Translations under genes and position numbers: made by a program
Notes under the pieces: generated by a model
Database searches by the model: none
The model's input: only the letters and a program-made list of their open reading frames with translations
Told to the model about the DNA's origin: nothing
NCBI GenBank assembly: GCA_021804565.1
Contig: JAJZHK010000010.1
Span: 1-63,738, forward strand
Length of the DNA stretch: 63,738 nt
Reading direction: 5' to 3'
DNA from: Pseudomonadota bacterium
GTDB lineage: Bacteria > Pseudomonadota > Gammaproteobacteria > Pseudomonadales > Moraxellaceae
Part shown: positions 34,669 to 44,540 of the stretch, one piece after another
Layout of the letters: every line of letters starts with the position of its first letter
Position numbering within the stretch: the first letter of the stretch is position 1

Positions 34669-36222
34669 TCAGTGGCCGCCGCCGCCACCGGCACTGAAGG
34701 GTGGACGCGCCCACCAGACCAGGGCGATCAGGGCGATGAAAATCCACGAAGCGGCGTGAAAAACCTCAACGGTGGCCTGCATATAGGCCTGTTGATCGAG
34801 CATCGTGAATGCCGCCGGCGCCAGTGCAGACTTGGCCATCCCCCAATGCCCCAAGGTCTGGGTATAGTGCTGAAACTCGCTGCGCGAGGCATCCATCCAC
34901 TCGCTCAGACGCAGGCGATGCTGACGGGCGCGATCATCCCAGATCATCACCACCAGCGCCGTACCAAAGCTTCCTGACAAGGTGCGAAAGAAGTTCGACA
35001 GACCGGCAGCCGCCGCCAGCCGCGCCGGAGGCAAGCCGGAAATGATGATGCTGTTGATGGGAATGAAAAAGCAGGCCACCCCGATACCCTGCAGCAAACG
35101 AGGCAGAAACATCAGGGAAAATGGCGTGTCCAGGTTGAAGGTCGACAACCAGTGGGTGGTGATGGCAAAGACGACAAAGGCGATGCTCGCCACCCAGCGC
35201 AGATCGACACGCGCGAGATGACGTCCCACCAGCGGCGACAGCAGCAGCGCAAAGATCCCGACCGGCGCTGTCGCCAGCCCGGCCCAGGCGGCGGTGTAAC
35301 CCATCACCGTCTGCAGCCACAGGGGAAACATCACGTTCATGGCAAAGAAGGTCATAAAACCCAAAGACAAAGCGATGACCCCGGCGAGAAAATTACGCCG
35401 CGCCAGCAGACTCAGATCGACGATAGGATGCTCTTCTGTCAACTCCCAAACGATGAAAAAGCTTAATGAAACCAGCGCCACCACCGCCAAAGTGGTGATG
35501 ATGGAGGAGTTGAACCAGTCAAGATCGTTGCCATTGTCGAGCATCAGCTGCAGGCTGCCCACCCCCACCACCAGCAGGCCCAGGCCTATATAGTCGACCG
35601 GCAGCTTCATGGTCGCCGTTTCCCGTCCGCGCAAGAGGCGCACGCAGACCAGACCGGCGAGCAGGCCGATGGGAACGTTGATATAGAAAATCCAGGGCCA
35701 GGTCAGGTTGTCGGTGATATAACCGCCGAGCAAAGGACCGGCGATGGGCGCCACCACCACCGTCATCGACCACAGCGCCAGCGCCACACCGCGCCGGGCT
35801 GGCGGATAGATCGACAGCAACAAGGTCTGCGACAAAGGCACCATGGGTCCCGAGACCAGGCCCTGTACGAAGCGGAACAGAACCAGCTGCGGCAAAGACT
35901 GGGCCAGGCCACAAAAGGCCGAGGCCAGGGTGAATAAAAAGACCGAGCTCACAAACACACGGACCTGACCGAAACGACGGGCGATCCAGCCCGTCAAGGG
36001 CACGGCGATCGCTGCCGCCAGGCCATAAGACGATATGACCCAGGTGCCCTGGCTGGCGCCGACGGCAAGATTGCCGGCCACCGTTGGCACGGCGACATTG
36101 GCGATCGCCGTGTCGAGAACCTCCATAAAGGTGGCCACCGAAACGGCGATGGTCAGCACGAACAGCTGCCAGCCGACCGGATACGCTGGCTCCGCCGCCT
36201 GCTGCTGCGTCGCGTCGCTCAC
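34669..36222 (-). CDS. emrB: DHA2-family multidrug exporter EmrB
   Basis: Proton-driven inner-membrane drug exporter of the major facilitator superfamily, 517 residues with about 14 TM segments. Motif C-type and DHA2 hallmarks include EVLDTAIANVAVPTVAGNL at TM1 and SYGLAAAIAVPLTGWIARRFG. Begins with GTG at 36222, overlapping the emrA stop (GTGA). The C-terminal tail is Gly/His-rich (FSAGGGGGH). It completes a tripartite pump with the upstream EmrA adaptor and TolC-like channel. Confidence 0.95.
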   Translation of the reverse strand: MSDATQQQAAEPAYPVGWQLFVLTIAVSVATFMEVLDTAIANVAVPTVAGNLAVGASQGTWVISSYGLAAAIAVPLTGWIARRFGQVRVFVSSVFLFTLASAFCGLAQSLPQLVLFRFVQGLVSGPMVPLSQTLLLSIYPPARRGVALALWSMTVVVAPIAGPLLGGYITDNLTWPWIFYINVPIGLLAGLVCVRLLRGRETATMKLPVDYIGLGLLVVGVGSLQLMLDNGNDLDWFNSSIITTLAVVALVSLSFFIVWELTEEHPIVDLSLLARRNFLAGVIALSLGFMTFFAMNVMFPLWLQTVMGYTAAWAGLATAPVGIFALLLSPLVGRHLARVDLRWVASIAFVVFAITTHWLSTFNLDTPFSLMFLPRLLQGIGVACFFIPINSIIISGLPPARLAAAAGLSNFFRTLSGSFGTALVVMIWDDRARQHRLRLSEWMDASRSEFQHYTQTLGHWGMAKSALAPAAFTMLDQQAYMQATVEVFHAASWIFIALIALVWWARPPFSAGGGGGH

Positions 36223-37400
36223 TTCAGCCCTGTCCCGGCGTCGACGGACGATTGCAAAGCCTTCTGCAGCCAGGCCTCTGCGGCACGACGGGCCTGTGCC
36301 AGCTGGGCATGGTAGAGCTCACTGCTATCGACGCGCCCGGCCAGGGGCAAACTGCCGAGCACTGCCCCCCGGCGATCATGGGTATCGATATCCACTTCCG
36401 CAGACAGGCCCAGACGCAGGGGGTAGCGCTGCAGATAGCCCGGGTCGATCGCGATGCGCACCGGCACGCGCTGCACCACCTTGATCCAGTTACCGACGGC
36501 ATTTTGTGGCGGCAGCAGCGAGAACGCGCTGCCTGAGCCGGCCGCTATACCGATGACCCGTCCCGGGAACTCAAGCTTGCTCCCGTACTGGTCGATGATG
36601 ACCGTGGCCGGCTGCCCGACGCGCACATGGCGCAGCTGCCCCTCTTTGAGGTTGGCGTCCACCCAGACACTTTGCAAAGGAATCACCGCCAGCAAATCAT
36701 CCCCTGGAGCCACCTGCTGCCCCAGCTGCACCCGACGCTCAGCGATCACGCCACTCCAAGGGGCTGGCAACTGCGAACGCAACAAGCTCAGCTCGGCGGC
36801 CAATACCTCGGTGTAGGCGTGCTCGATCTGCGCCTGATGACGCAGGTCGCAGTTCCCGGCACGCGCCTGGGCGGCCCGTTCTTCCTGCCGGGCGGTTTGA
36901 TAAGCCTGCTCGGCCTGCTGCACAGCCAGCCGTGCATGCACCAGATCCTCCGGGGCCAAGGCCTGACCGCCCAGCAAGGGCAGGCGCCGTTTGAGATCCC
37001 CCTCGGCCTGCTCACGGCGGATGTCGCTTTGTTCAAGCACGGCATGTTTCACGGCGACATCGGCGCACTGCGCCCTGACCTGGCTGATGATCTCAGCTCC
37101 TGCTGTGCTGGCCTTTTGCAGCTGCACGCGCGCATCGGTATCGTCAAGTTCGAGCAAGGTCTGTCCCTGCTCGACACGGTCACCGTCGTCGACATGCACG
37201 GCGCTGACGGTGCCGGCGCGCTGGGCATGCACAAAAACGCGGTAGCCATTCACATAGGCGTCGTCGGTGGTCTCATGAAAGCGCGCCACCGCATACCCAT
37301 AGACGGCCACACCCAGCGCCAGCACAACAAAGACCGCCAGCAAAGCCAGCATCAGGGGGCGACGACGGTGGGCAGCGATCGGGGGAACATTCTCAGTCAT
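36219..37400 (-). CDS. emrA: EmrA-type membrane fusion protein (HlyD family)
   Basis: Periplasmic adaptor linking EmrB to the outer-membrane channel. 393 residues: cytoplasmic start, one TM (LMLALLAVFVVLALGVAVYGYAV split over about 20-42), lipoyl half HAQRAGTVSAVHVDDGDRV, a coiled-coil hairpin (about 95-205), second lipoyl half APWSGVIAERRVQLGQQVAPG and beta barrel. The ATG at 37400 overlaps the stop of the channel gene by 8 bp. Substrate range is not predictable. Confidence 0.94.
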   Translation of the reverse strand: MTENVPPIAAHRRRPLMLALLAVFVVLALGVAVYGYAVARFHETTDDAYVNGYRVFVHAQRAGTVSAVHVDDGDRVEQGQTLLELDDTDARVQLQKASTAGAEIISQVRAQCADVAVKHAVLEQSDIRREQAEGDLKRRLPLLGGQALAPEDLVHARLAVQQAEQAYQTARQEERAAQARAGNCDLRHQAQIEHAYTEVLAAELSLLRSQLPAPWSGVIAERRVQLGQQVAPGDDLLAVIPLQSVWVDANLKEGQLRHVRVGQPATVIIDQYGSKLEFPGRVIGIAAGSGSAFSLLPPQNAVGNWIKVVQRVPVRIAIDPGYLQRYPLRLGLSAEVDIDTHDRRGAVLGSLPLAGRVDSSELYHAQLAQARRAAEAWLQKALQSSVDAGTGLK

Positions 37401-38829
37401 GCGGGATTCTCGTCGTTTGTGGCGGGCGCGTATCGGCCTTGAAACCACCACCTAAAGCTTCAATCAAAGCCACCTGGGCCAGCAACAGCTCTTCATTCCA
37501 ATGCGCATCAGCATCCAGCAGATCGAGGCGTTCGACCGCACTATCGAGCAGGGTATGCTCATCGATCAAGCCTGCGGCATGCCTCTGCTGGAGGTTCAAG
37601 GCGTGCCGGTCCAGCTCCTGCAGGCGCTGCGCCAGGCAGGCACGTTGAGCTTGCGCCTGGGCGATCCGCACCTGGGCCGAGTTGACCTGGGTAATCGCCG
37701 TCATCAGCACCTGCCGGTAACTGGCATCGGCACTCAGCAAGGCTGCTTTTTCTTCATTCAGGTGCGCGCGCAGCCGGCCGCCATCGAAAAGCGGCAGGTG
37801 TACGGCAGGGGCGATGCCATAAGTGCTGCTGCTTTGATTCAGCCAGCGCGACAGAATGAGCGAAGACCACCCGGCAAACATGCCCAGGCTGACATCCGGA
37901 TAAAAGTCGGTACGTGCCACCTCCGCACGCGCGGCAGCCGCTTCAACGCGCGCCAGGGCGGCCGCCAAATCACTGCGGCGCGCCAGCAAATCCAGTTGTA
38001 AAGTGGCCGGCATCGTCTGAATCAGGCTGGGTAAAGGCCGCACCTGCAACACCAGCTGCTGACGCGGCAGACCCACCCACTGCTGCAGGTCGACCCACAG
38101 CTGCTCACGCTGACCCAGCTGCTCCTGATAGGCCTGCTCGGTCTGCAAAAGAGCCTGACGCTGCAGCTCAAGCGCATCCTCGGCCAGCAGGCCGGTGTGC
38201 ACACGCTGTTCATCGAGCTGCAAACGCTGCTGGCGCAAACGCTGCTGGTTTTGCAGTCGGTCAAGACGCGCCTGCGCCACCTGCAAGGACAGATAGAGGG
38301 TCACCACACGCGCCGCTATCCAGTCCGCCTGACCTTGCAGTTCGTAACTGCGCGCCCGCGCCTCTCCCAAAGCCGCCTTCAAGGCCTGTCTTTGTCGTCC
38401 CCAAAAATCCAGATCGTAATGAAAATTGGCCGACAGCTCGCCATCGTTGTAGAACTGCCCACCAAAAGGCGGCGGAATGTAGCTATTGGCGCTAAAACGC
38501 TCACGCGTCACACTCGAGTCGAGCGACACTTGGGCTTTTTTCTGCGCTTGCGCCAACTGCAGGCCGGCACGCGCTTCGTCAAGCTGCGCCGCCGCCAGCA
38601 GCATCTGCGGGGCCTGGCTTTGGGCACGCTTGATCCAGTCCTGCAGTTGTGTATCGCCCAGGGAGGACCACCATTGTGCTGAAGGCCAGTCGCCAGCACC
38701 CGGCGTCAGCAAAGCGCTGGCGCGCGTATCGCTGCGCTCCGGCGCTTGTACATGACCCGGCCACCCGGCGCACGCCGCCAGCAGCATGAACGACGGCAAA
38801 AGCCCCAGCCACCTGCTGATCGGCTTCAC
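37393..38829 (-). CDS. Outer-membrane efflux lipoprotein (TolC/OprM-like)
   Basis: 478-residue channel of the OEP/NodT type. Lipobox LLAAC after a short signal, then two repeated OEP domains rich in long helices (for example LQLAQAQKKAQVSLDSSVTRE and EVARTDFYPDVSLGMFAGW). Starts with GTG at 38829, overlapping the marR stop (GTGA). Being in an operon with emrAB it should be the dedicated outer channel, so this pump would not rely on a general TolC. Confidence 0.92.
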   Translation of the reverse strand: MKPISRWLGLLPSFMLLAACAGWPGHVQAPERSDTRASALLTPGAGDWPSAQWWSSLGDTQLQDWIKRAQSQAPQMLLAAAQLDEARAGLQLAQAQKKAQVSLDSSVTRERFSANSYIPPPFGGQFYNDGELSANFHYDLDFWGRQRQALKAALGEARARSYELQGQADWIAARVVTLYLSLQVAQARLDRLQNQQRLRQQRLQLDEQRVHTGLLAEDALELQRQALLQTEQAYQEQLGQREQLWVDLQQWVGLPRQQLVLQVRPLPSLIQTMPATLQLDLLARRSDLAAALARVEAAAARAEVARTDFYPDVSLGMFAGWSSLILSRWLNQSSSTYGIAPAVHLPLFDGGRLRAHLNEEKAALLSADASYRQVLMTAITQVNSAQVRIAQAQAQRACLAQRLQELDRHALNLQQRHAAGLIDEHTLLDSAVERLDLLDADAHWNEELLLAQVALIEALGGGFKADTRPPQTTRIPHD

Positions 38830-39350
38830 GCGGAAGCACCTCTTTGTGCTTCCAGTATGAGCACCAGCTTGTGCAGGAGATGCTCCATCTGATCAAGCTC
38901 CGCCTCGGCGAAAGGCTCGTATATCCTGGCAATATGGGCACGCAACAGGGGCATGACCACCTGCAGGAGAGCCTCCCCGGCCGGGGTCAGCGAGAGATCG
39001 ATGCGGCGCCGGTCTTCACGATTGGTGACACGCTGAGCCCAGCCCCTGTGCACCAGATCATCGGTCAGTCGCGTCATGTTGGAGCGGGTTTCAGCGATAC
39101 CGGTACAAAGTTCAGAAGGATTGGCGGTGCTATCCGGCCGGCTGTAGAGCATGACCATGATCAGGTAGTTTTTGTAGCACAGATCGTAGGGCCGCAACAC
39201 TTCGCTGAGCACCTCGCCGAGCAAAGCGGTGACGTGCTTGAGCAATATATTGATGCTGACTCGACCCAAACTCTCGCCGGTGGCGCGGTGGTGCGCACGC
39301 GTGGCGAGATCGTGCAGCTCAGAAAAATCTGGAATACTTGAATTGTTCAT
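38826..39350 (-). CDS. MarR family transcriptional regulator
   Basis: 174-residue winged-helix regulator, first gene of marR-tolC-emrA-emrB. Recognition helix region seen as NPSELCTGIAETRSNMTRLTDDL, wing as RGWAQRVTNREDRRRIDLSLT. Such MarR proteins normally repress their own efflux operon and release DNA on binding phenolic or hydrophobic drugs; that is inference here. No Shine-Dalgarno sequence precedes the ATG; the promoter abuts it, suggesting a leaderless mRNA. Confidence 0.93.
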   Translation of the reverse strand: MNNSSIPDFSELHDLATRAHHRATGESLGRVSINILLKHVTALLGEVLSEVLRPYDLCYKNYLIMVMLYSRPDSTANPSELCTGIAETRSNMTRLTDDLVHRGWAQRVTNREDRRRIDLSLTPAGEALLQVVMPLLRAHIARIYEPFAEAELDQMEHLLHKLVLILEAQRGASA

Positions 39351-39356
39351 TTTTAA

Positions 39357-39386
39357 ATTATTTCACAGGATCAAGTGAGCTGTCAA
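39357..39386 (-). promoter_or_regulatory. Promoter of the marR-emr operon
   Basis: Minus strand consensus TTGACA (39386-39381), 18-nt spacer, AATAAT (39362-39357). The -10 ends 6 bp before the ATG of marR, so transcription should start at or within a base or two of the start codon. Confidence 0.65.
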
Positions 39387-39447
39387 CTTGGCACTGAACT
39401 TCTCGGCGAGTCCTGATAAACTGGACGGGCCTTTTGCGGAGCTCGGT

Positions 39448-40074
39448 GTGACTTTAGGTTTTGAGATCGTTTATATCGATGAGGATATGCTGATCATCGA
39501 CAAACCGGCAGGACTGCTCAGTGTTCCCGGCCGCCTGCCGGAAAACTTTGACAGCGTGGCCCTGCGTCTGCAACACGAGCTCGATGCACAGATACGCACG
39601 GTGCATCGCCTCGATCAGGACACCTCGGGCCTCATGGTCTATGCGCGGCACGCCGACGCCCACCGCGAGCTCAGCCGCCAGTTTCATGACCGTGAAGTCG
39701 ACAAAATGTACCAGGCGCTGCTGCTCGGCCATCTGCAGCCGGCCTCGGGGGAGGTACGCCTGCCTTTGCGCTACGACCCGGAACACAAGCCTCGTCATAT
39801 CGTCGACCCTGTGCACGGCAAATCGGCCTTGACCCTATGGACGGTATGCGCCTATGAAGGCGATACGACCCGCGTCGATCTTTGCCCCTACACCGGGCGC
39901 TCCCATCAGTTGCGGGTGCATATGCAAAGTCTTGGACATGCCATACGTGGCGACCGGCTTTACGCGCCCTCCTGGGAAGGAGAAAGCCGGTTATGCCTGC
40001 ACGCCCGCTATCTGGCCTTGACCCACCCTGACGATGGCCGGCGCCTGCAATGGCACAGTCCACCGCCTTTTTGA
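39448..40074 (+). CDS. rluA: RluA-family pseudouridine synthase
   Basis: Isomerises uridine to pseudouridine in rRNA and tRNA (U746 of 23S and U32 of some tRNAs in E. coli RluA). 208 residues with the catalytic motif HRLDQDTSGLMVYA, early segment IDKPAGLLSVPGR and TGRSHQLRVHM. I choose GTG 39448, which has GGAG 6 nt upstream; a TTG at 39388 would add 20 residues. The size and lack of an S4 domain fit RluA, not RluC/D. Divergent from marR. Confidence 0.88.
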   Translation: MTLGFEIVYIDEDMLIIDKPAGLLSVPGRLPENFDSVALRLQHELDAQIRTVHRLDQDTSGLMVYARHADAHRELSRQFHDREVDKMYQALLLGHLQPASGEVRLPLRYDPEHKPRHIVDPVHGKSALTLWTVCAYEGDTTRVDLCPYTGRSHQLRVHMQSLGHAIRGDRLYAPSWEGESRLCLHARYLALTHPDDGRRLQWHSPPPF

Positions 40075-40197
40075 GCGCCCGGTCAGCATGACACCAGCAT
40101 CCCCTTTAGGACGTGATAGTATCCGCGCCCACGATCCTCACCGCAGACCCTAGAACCAAGATCTTTCCTGGCGCGCAGCCCTACGTATGGAGCTTTC

Positions 40198-42975
40198 ATG
40201 AACGACCCGCAACTCGGCCAACGCTGGATCAGTGAGAATGAAACCGAACTGGGCCTGGGCATCGTCGTCGATTGCGACCTGCGCACGGTCACCCTGCTCT
40301 TTCCAGGTAGCGAAGAAAGTCGCGTCTATGCCCGCAAGTCAGCGCCGCTGGCACGCTTTATCAAGCAGGCCGGTGACCATGTCGAAGATGAGCAAGGCCG
40401 CAGCTGGCTGATCACCGGACAAAAAGAGCAACACGGCATCATCGTCTACGAAGTGCGCGACGAGGATGGCCAGAACAGCCTTCTGCCGGAGACCCGTCTC
40501 GGCCATATCATTCACCTGCACCAGGCGCAGGAAAGGCTGCTCAGCGGGCAGCTGGATAGCCTGGAGCTGTTTCAGCTGCGCCACGAGCTGTTCCAGCTCC
40601 TGCAGGAGCACCAGCACTCGCCCGCGCGGGGACTGCTAGGCGCGCGCATCGACCTGCTGCCCCACCAGATCGACGTCGCCCATACGGTCGGTCAACGCCA
40701 GTCACCACGGGTCCTCCTGGCCGACGAGGTCGGATTGGGCAAAACCATCGAAGCGGGCCTCATCCTGCACCAGCAGCTTCATGCCGGCTGGATACGACGC
40801 TGCCTGATCCTTGTCCCTGAAAATCTGCAGCATCAGTGGCTGGTCGAGCTGCTCCGCCGTTTCAACCTGAACTTCAGCCTCTTCGACAGCCAGCGCCTGC
40901 AGGACGCGCCGGGCGACAACCCCTTCGAGTCTGAGCAGCTCATACTCCTCGCCCAGGAAACCTTGTTGGCATCGAGCACCACGCTCGAGCAAGCCCTGGC
41001 TGCCGGATTTGACATGCTGATCGTTGACGAAGCTCACCACCTCGTCGCCTCCGCGGCCTATCAGTCACCGGCTTATATCGCTGTGGCGCGTCTGGCCGAG
41101 GCCTGCAAAAGCGTTCTTTTGCTCACCGCCACCCCCGAGCAGCTGGGTATCGCCGGCCATTTCGCACGCCTGCACCTGCTCGACCCCCAGCGCTTTCCCA
41201 GCCTGGCAGCCCTGCTCGAGGAAGCCTCCGGCCTGCAAAAGACCGCTGTCTGGGCAGACGCCCTGAACAGCCCGGAGCCCCTGCCCGCGGAGATCCTGGC
41301 ACCTCTGCAGGCGGCCCTGCCCGACTTTGATCTGGCCACCGCCGACGCCGCCGGCCGACAAAGTGCCCTCGACGCGCTCATCGATAGACATGGCACGGGT
41401 CGTCTGCTTTTTCGCAACACCCGTCAGGCCGTCGGTCACTTTCCCGCACGCCAGCTCCATATCCACGCGATCGACCCGGCCGCCCCCTGCTTGGACATGG
41501 AGCACAACTGGCCCCGCGAACAGCTGCGTGAAGACGCCCGTTTGCGCGTGATCGTCACACTGTTACGCAGCTTGCGTCGTGAAAAAACCCTATTGATCTG
41601 CCACCACCGTGATGCAGCCCGGCATATCGAAGAACACCTGCGCCTGCATGAGGGCATACGTACATCGATGTTCCATGAAGACATGAGTCTGCTTGAACGC
41701 GACCGCGCGGCCGCCTACTTCTCCGATCAGGAGTCTGGCGCCCAGGTGCTCATCTGCTCAGAGATCGGCAGCGAGGGACGTAATTTCCAGTGGGCTTCGC
41801 ACCTGGTGCTCTTCGATCTTCCGCAAGACCCTGATCTGCTTGAACAGCGCATAGGCCGGCTCGATCGCATAGGCCAAAAGCACACCATACAGATCCATGT
41901 CTTCGCCGCGCCTGAGCAGGCTTCAGCACGTCAAGTCGACTGGTATCATCGTGGCCTCAATGCTTTCGAACACAGCTGCAAGGTCGGCCAGGCCCTCTAT
42001 GCGGAATTCAAGGATCGCCTGGTCGAGAACATGAATGCGGCGAGCCCGATCTGGGAACCCCTGATCGCTGAGGTGCAGGCACGCCGCCAGGAGCTCGAGT
42101 TACAGTTGGAAAAAGGCCGCGATCGCCTGCTCGAGCTGTCCTCGTGTCGTCCCGCCCGTGTCGCCCCGGTGCTCGCTGCCCTGCAGGACGCTGACGCCGA
42201 CCCGCGCCTGCAGTCGTGGTGCCGGCGCCTGTTCGATGCTCTGCATATCGGGAGCGAAGAGCAGGAAAATGAACATCTTCTGATTTTGCGTCCCGACCCC
42301 CAGCAACGCGTCAGCAGTCTGCCAGGACTCAAGGAAGAAGGTCTCACGGTGACCTGGGACAGGTCGACGGCTTTGGCGCGCGAGGATGTCGCCTATCTGA
42401 GCTGGGAACACCCCTTGGTGCAGGCCTGTGTCGATCTTTTTACCCATGACGACTGGGGCAATGCGCAGCTGGCGCTGCTCAATAACAAACGCATACCCGC
42501 CGGCACCCTGCTGCTGGAAGCGCTCTACCTGCCCCACATCGTCAGCCCACAAACCCAGGGCTTGCAACGCTGGATGCCCCAGCAGCTGCTACGCATCCTC
42601 GTCGACGAACAAGGGCAGAACCTGGCCCAGCAGGTACCCAGCCAGGCCCTCGAGCGCCAGCTGCACGGCATCGACCGGCACTCGGCGCAGCGCCTGCTCC
42701 ATGATCGTCTGGAACGCGTCAGGCGGCTGCTGGACAGCGCCCAAAAACACGCTCAGGGTGCGTTGCAGGAGTTCGCTCCGCATTGGCAGGAGCGCTATCG
42801 GCAAGAGCATGCAACAGAAATCGCGCGTCTGCTGGCGCTAAGAGAACGCAACCCGAGCGTGCGCGAGGATGAAATCGAGGCGCGACGGGTGCTGCTGGCC
42901 CAGGGCATGGCGCTGCTCGCCGACGCCCATATCCGCCTGGTCGGACTACGCCTGATCATCGCTGGAGCCAGCTGA
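40198..42975 (+). CDS. rapA: RNA polymerase-associated ATPase RapA (HepA)
   Basis: SWI2/SNF2 ATPase that binds RNA polymerase and promotes its recycling. 925 residues (E. coli 968). N-terminal tandem Tudor-like region (LGIVVDCDLRTVTLLFPG), then Walker A LADEVGLGKTIEAGLIL near 180, DEAH-type box VDEAHH near 280, helicase C-terminal domain with EGRNFQWASHLVLFDLP and QRIGRLDRIGQ. RBS GGAGC before the ATG. Its 3' end overlaps the convergent gene by 30 bp. Confidence 0.96.
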   Translation: MNDPQLGQRWISENETELGLGIVVDCDLRTVTLLFPGSEESRVYARKSAPLARFIKQAGDHVEDEQGRSWLITGQKEQHGIIVYEVRDEDGQNSLLPETRLGHIIHLHQAQERLLSGQLDSLELFQLRHELFQLLQEHQHSPARGLLGARIDLLPHQIDVAHTVGQRQSPRVLLADEVGLGKTIEAGLILHQQLHAGWIRRCLILVPENLQHQWLVELLRRFNLNFSLFDSQRLQDAPGDNPFESEQLILLAQETLLASSTTLEQALAAGFDMLIVDEAHHLVASAAYQSPAYIAVARLAEACKSVLLLTATPEQLGIAGHFARLHLLDPQRFPSLAALLEEASGLQKTAVWADALNSPEPLPAEILAPLQAALPDFDLATADAAGRQSALDALIDRHGTGRLLFRNTRQAVGHFPARQLHIHAIDPAAPCLDMEHNWPREQLREDARLRVIVTLLRSLRREKTLLICHHRDAARHIEEHLRLHEGIRTSMFHEDMSLLERDRAAAYFSDQESGAQVLICSEIGSEGRNFQWASHLVLFDLPQDPDLLEQRIGRLDRIGQKHTIQIHVFAAPEQASARQVDWYHRGLNAFEHSCKVGQALYAEFKDRLVENMNAASPIWEPLIAEVQARRQELELQLEKGRDRLLELSSCRPARVAPVLAALQDADADPRLQSWCRRLFDALHIGSEEQENEHLLILRPDPQQRVSSLPGLKEEGLTVTWDRSTALAREDVAYLSWEHPLVQACVDLFTHDDWGNAQLALLNNKRIPAGTLLLEALYLPHIVSPQTQGLQRWMPQQLLRILVDEQGQNLAQQVPSQALERQLHGIDRHSAQRLLHDRLERVRRLLDSAQKHAQGALQEFAPHWQERYRQEHATEIARLLALRERNPSVREDEIEARRVLLAQGMALLADAHIRLVGLRLIIAGAS

Positions 42976-43854
42976 GCAAAAGGGCAGAAACTGTTGCCAG
43001 AAACCTTCGTAGCCATGACCGAGACTTTCAATCTGCTGCAGAAAGGCGACCTCGTCAGGCTCTGCACCAAAAAAGAACCAGGCCTCGATAAAGTGCTGGA
43101 CCAAGGCGCTGCTTTCTTGCGCCAGCCCCTGCAAGGTGTCGAAAAAGCGCATCCCAGGGGCTGGCAGGTTTTCATCGCGACGGCTTTCTATCGCCCGCCG
43201 CAAGCGTTGCGTCACGTCATTGCTGAGCGCGTTCTCAAGCAGGTACATGCTGGCCAGGGCCACCGGCAGTTGCACGCTCAGGTAGTCATGCTCGACCTGC
43301 CGGCAGAAGCGACGTGTCATCGGACTGGCCAAGGTGACATCGGGCAACAAGGCCCCCAGCTCAGGCAAGAGACTCTGGCAGGACTCCCACCAGCCATGCA
43401 CCTGGACCGAGGTTTCAAACAGCCATTGTGCCGGATTGGGCTGATCGCTGGGCTCACGCGAGTGCGGCTGGGCGAGAGCGTCGTAGTGTATCTGTCGGCG
43501 GACGGTGAGCATCGGCTTCTCGGCCAGTTCCGACCAGACGCTGTCACCGAGCAGCTCGATCATCAGCTGTTGGCGCATCAACATCATCTGGCTCATGAGC
43601 AGTGCCCACTGCGGCAGTAACAAAGGCAGCAACACACCATCGCCGTCCTCATGGTCGATGTGTTCGAGTATGGGGTTGTCGAGCAGATAAGCGCGACGCA
43701 TCAACCGATCATTGAGCAGACCCTGAAACGCCAGAAAACGATGCATGCGCTGCTGGTGACGAGGCTCGCGCACATGAGGACCGAGCTTGGGCACGCTGAT
43801 CCAGGTCACGGCGTGCGCCGTCGGCGCTATCTTCGACTTGGTCATAAGCCCCAC
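42946..43854 (-). CDS. Unrecognised mostly helical protein
   Basis: 302 residues, no family recognised. No signal peptide. It is helix-rich with many Gln, Leu and Met, and conserved-looking aromatic and histidine patches such as RQVEHDYLSVQLPVALASMYLLENAL and ALVQHFIEAWFFFGAE, which vaguely recall metal-binding helical bundles. Start: GTG 43854 with GGGAGAGG in front, or ATG 43845. Its last 30 bp overlap the end of rapA. Codon use resembles its neighbours, so I take it as a real gene. Confidence 0.7.
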   Translation of the reverse strand: MGLMTKSKIAPTAHAVTWISVPKLGPHVREPRHQQRMHRFLAFQGLLNDRLMRRAYLLDNPILEHIDHEDGDGVLLPLLLPQWALLMSQMMLMRQQLMIELLGDSVWSELAEKPMLTVRRQIHYDALAQPHSREPSDQPNPAQWLFETSVQVHGWWESCQSLLPELGALLPDVTLASPMTRRFCRQVEHDYLSVQLPVALASMYLLENALSNDVTQRLRRAIESRRDENLPAPGMRFFDTLQGLAQESSALVQHFIEAWFFFGAEPDEVAFLQQIESLGHGYEGFWQQFLPFCSAGSSDDQA

Positions 43855-43922
43855 ACAGCCTCTCCCTATCCTCCTTAGACAATAGTCCCAGACGCCGCAA
43901 AATCAACCTAAGCAGGCGGCGA

Positions 43923-44522
43923 TCACGCGTTCAGCAACTCACGGTCGACCTCGCCTAAAGAAAAAAACTGGCCGCCGCTCCAAACCCCATAAGAGCAGCT
44001 GCGCCCTTGTGCCGCACCGGGGACCGCCCAATCGACCAGCTGATAGAAGGCATTGCGCTGAATCCTGGCGTGCAGGCGCGCGCGGGCATGGACATAAGGG
44101 GCAGGCTCGCCACGCTCGCCCTCTTCACCGACCCATAAACCATGCTCAGGTCCCAGACGGATGACATCCTCCGTCGCCGTATGGAGCTCTATCCAGCTTT
44201 GTTCGTCCGCTGTTAGACAGCGCTCAGCGCGCACGACGTGCAGGGGGGCATCCTCAACCCGTATGCGCATCTTCTCGACGGGAGTCACCAGGTAGTAGTG
44301 ATCGTCATCGTCGCGACGCAAGACCCGCGAAAAAAGACGGACCAGGGGACGACGCTGTATGGGGCTGCCCATATAGGACCAGACGCCATCGCGATGGATG
44401 CACAAATCGATCTCCCCGCACAAAGGAGGCTCCCAGAGATGCACAGGCGGCATACCCTGCGGATTCTCCTGAGCATGCAAAGAAAGAATGCGCGCCAGAT
44501 CCGCTATCATTTTTTCTGCCAT
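43923..44522 (-). CDS. DUF1285 domain protein
   Basis: 199-residue protein matching DUF1285: PPVHLWEPPLCGEIDLCIHRDGVWSYMGSPIQR, then YYLVTPVEKMRIRVEDAP and RNAFYQLVDWAV. Cytoplasmic, function unknown; the family is a beta-rich fold common in proteobacteria, and I infer a role with the neighbouring ETF-QO only from position. Divergent from the etf-QO gene with about 110 bp between. Confidence 0.88.
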   Translation of the reverse strand: MAEKMIADLARILSLHAQENPQGMPPVHLWEPPLCGEIDLCIHRDGVWSYMGSPIQRRPLVRLFSRVLRRDDDDHYYLVTPVEKMRIRVEDAPLHVVRAERCLTADEQSWIELHTATEDVIRLGPEHGLWVGEEGERGEPAPYVHARARLHARIQRNAFYQLVDWAVPGAAQGRSCSYGVWSGGQFFSLGEVDRELLNA

Positions 44523-44540
44523 GGCGGGTCCCCTCCAGAT

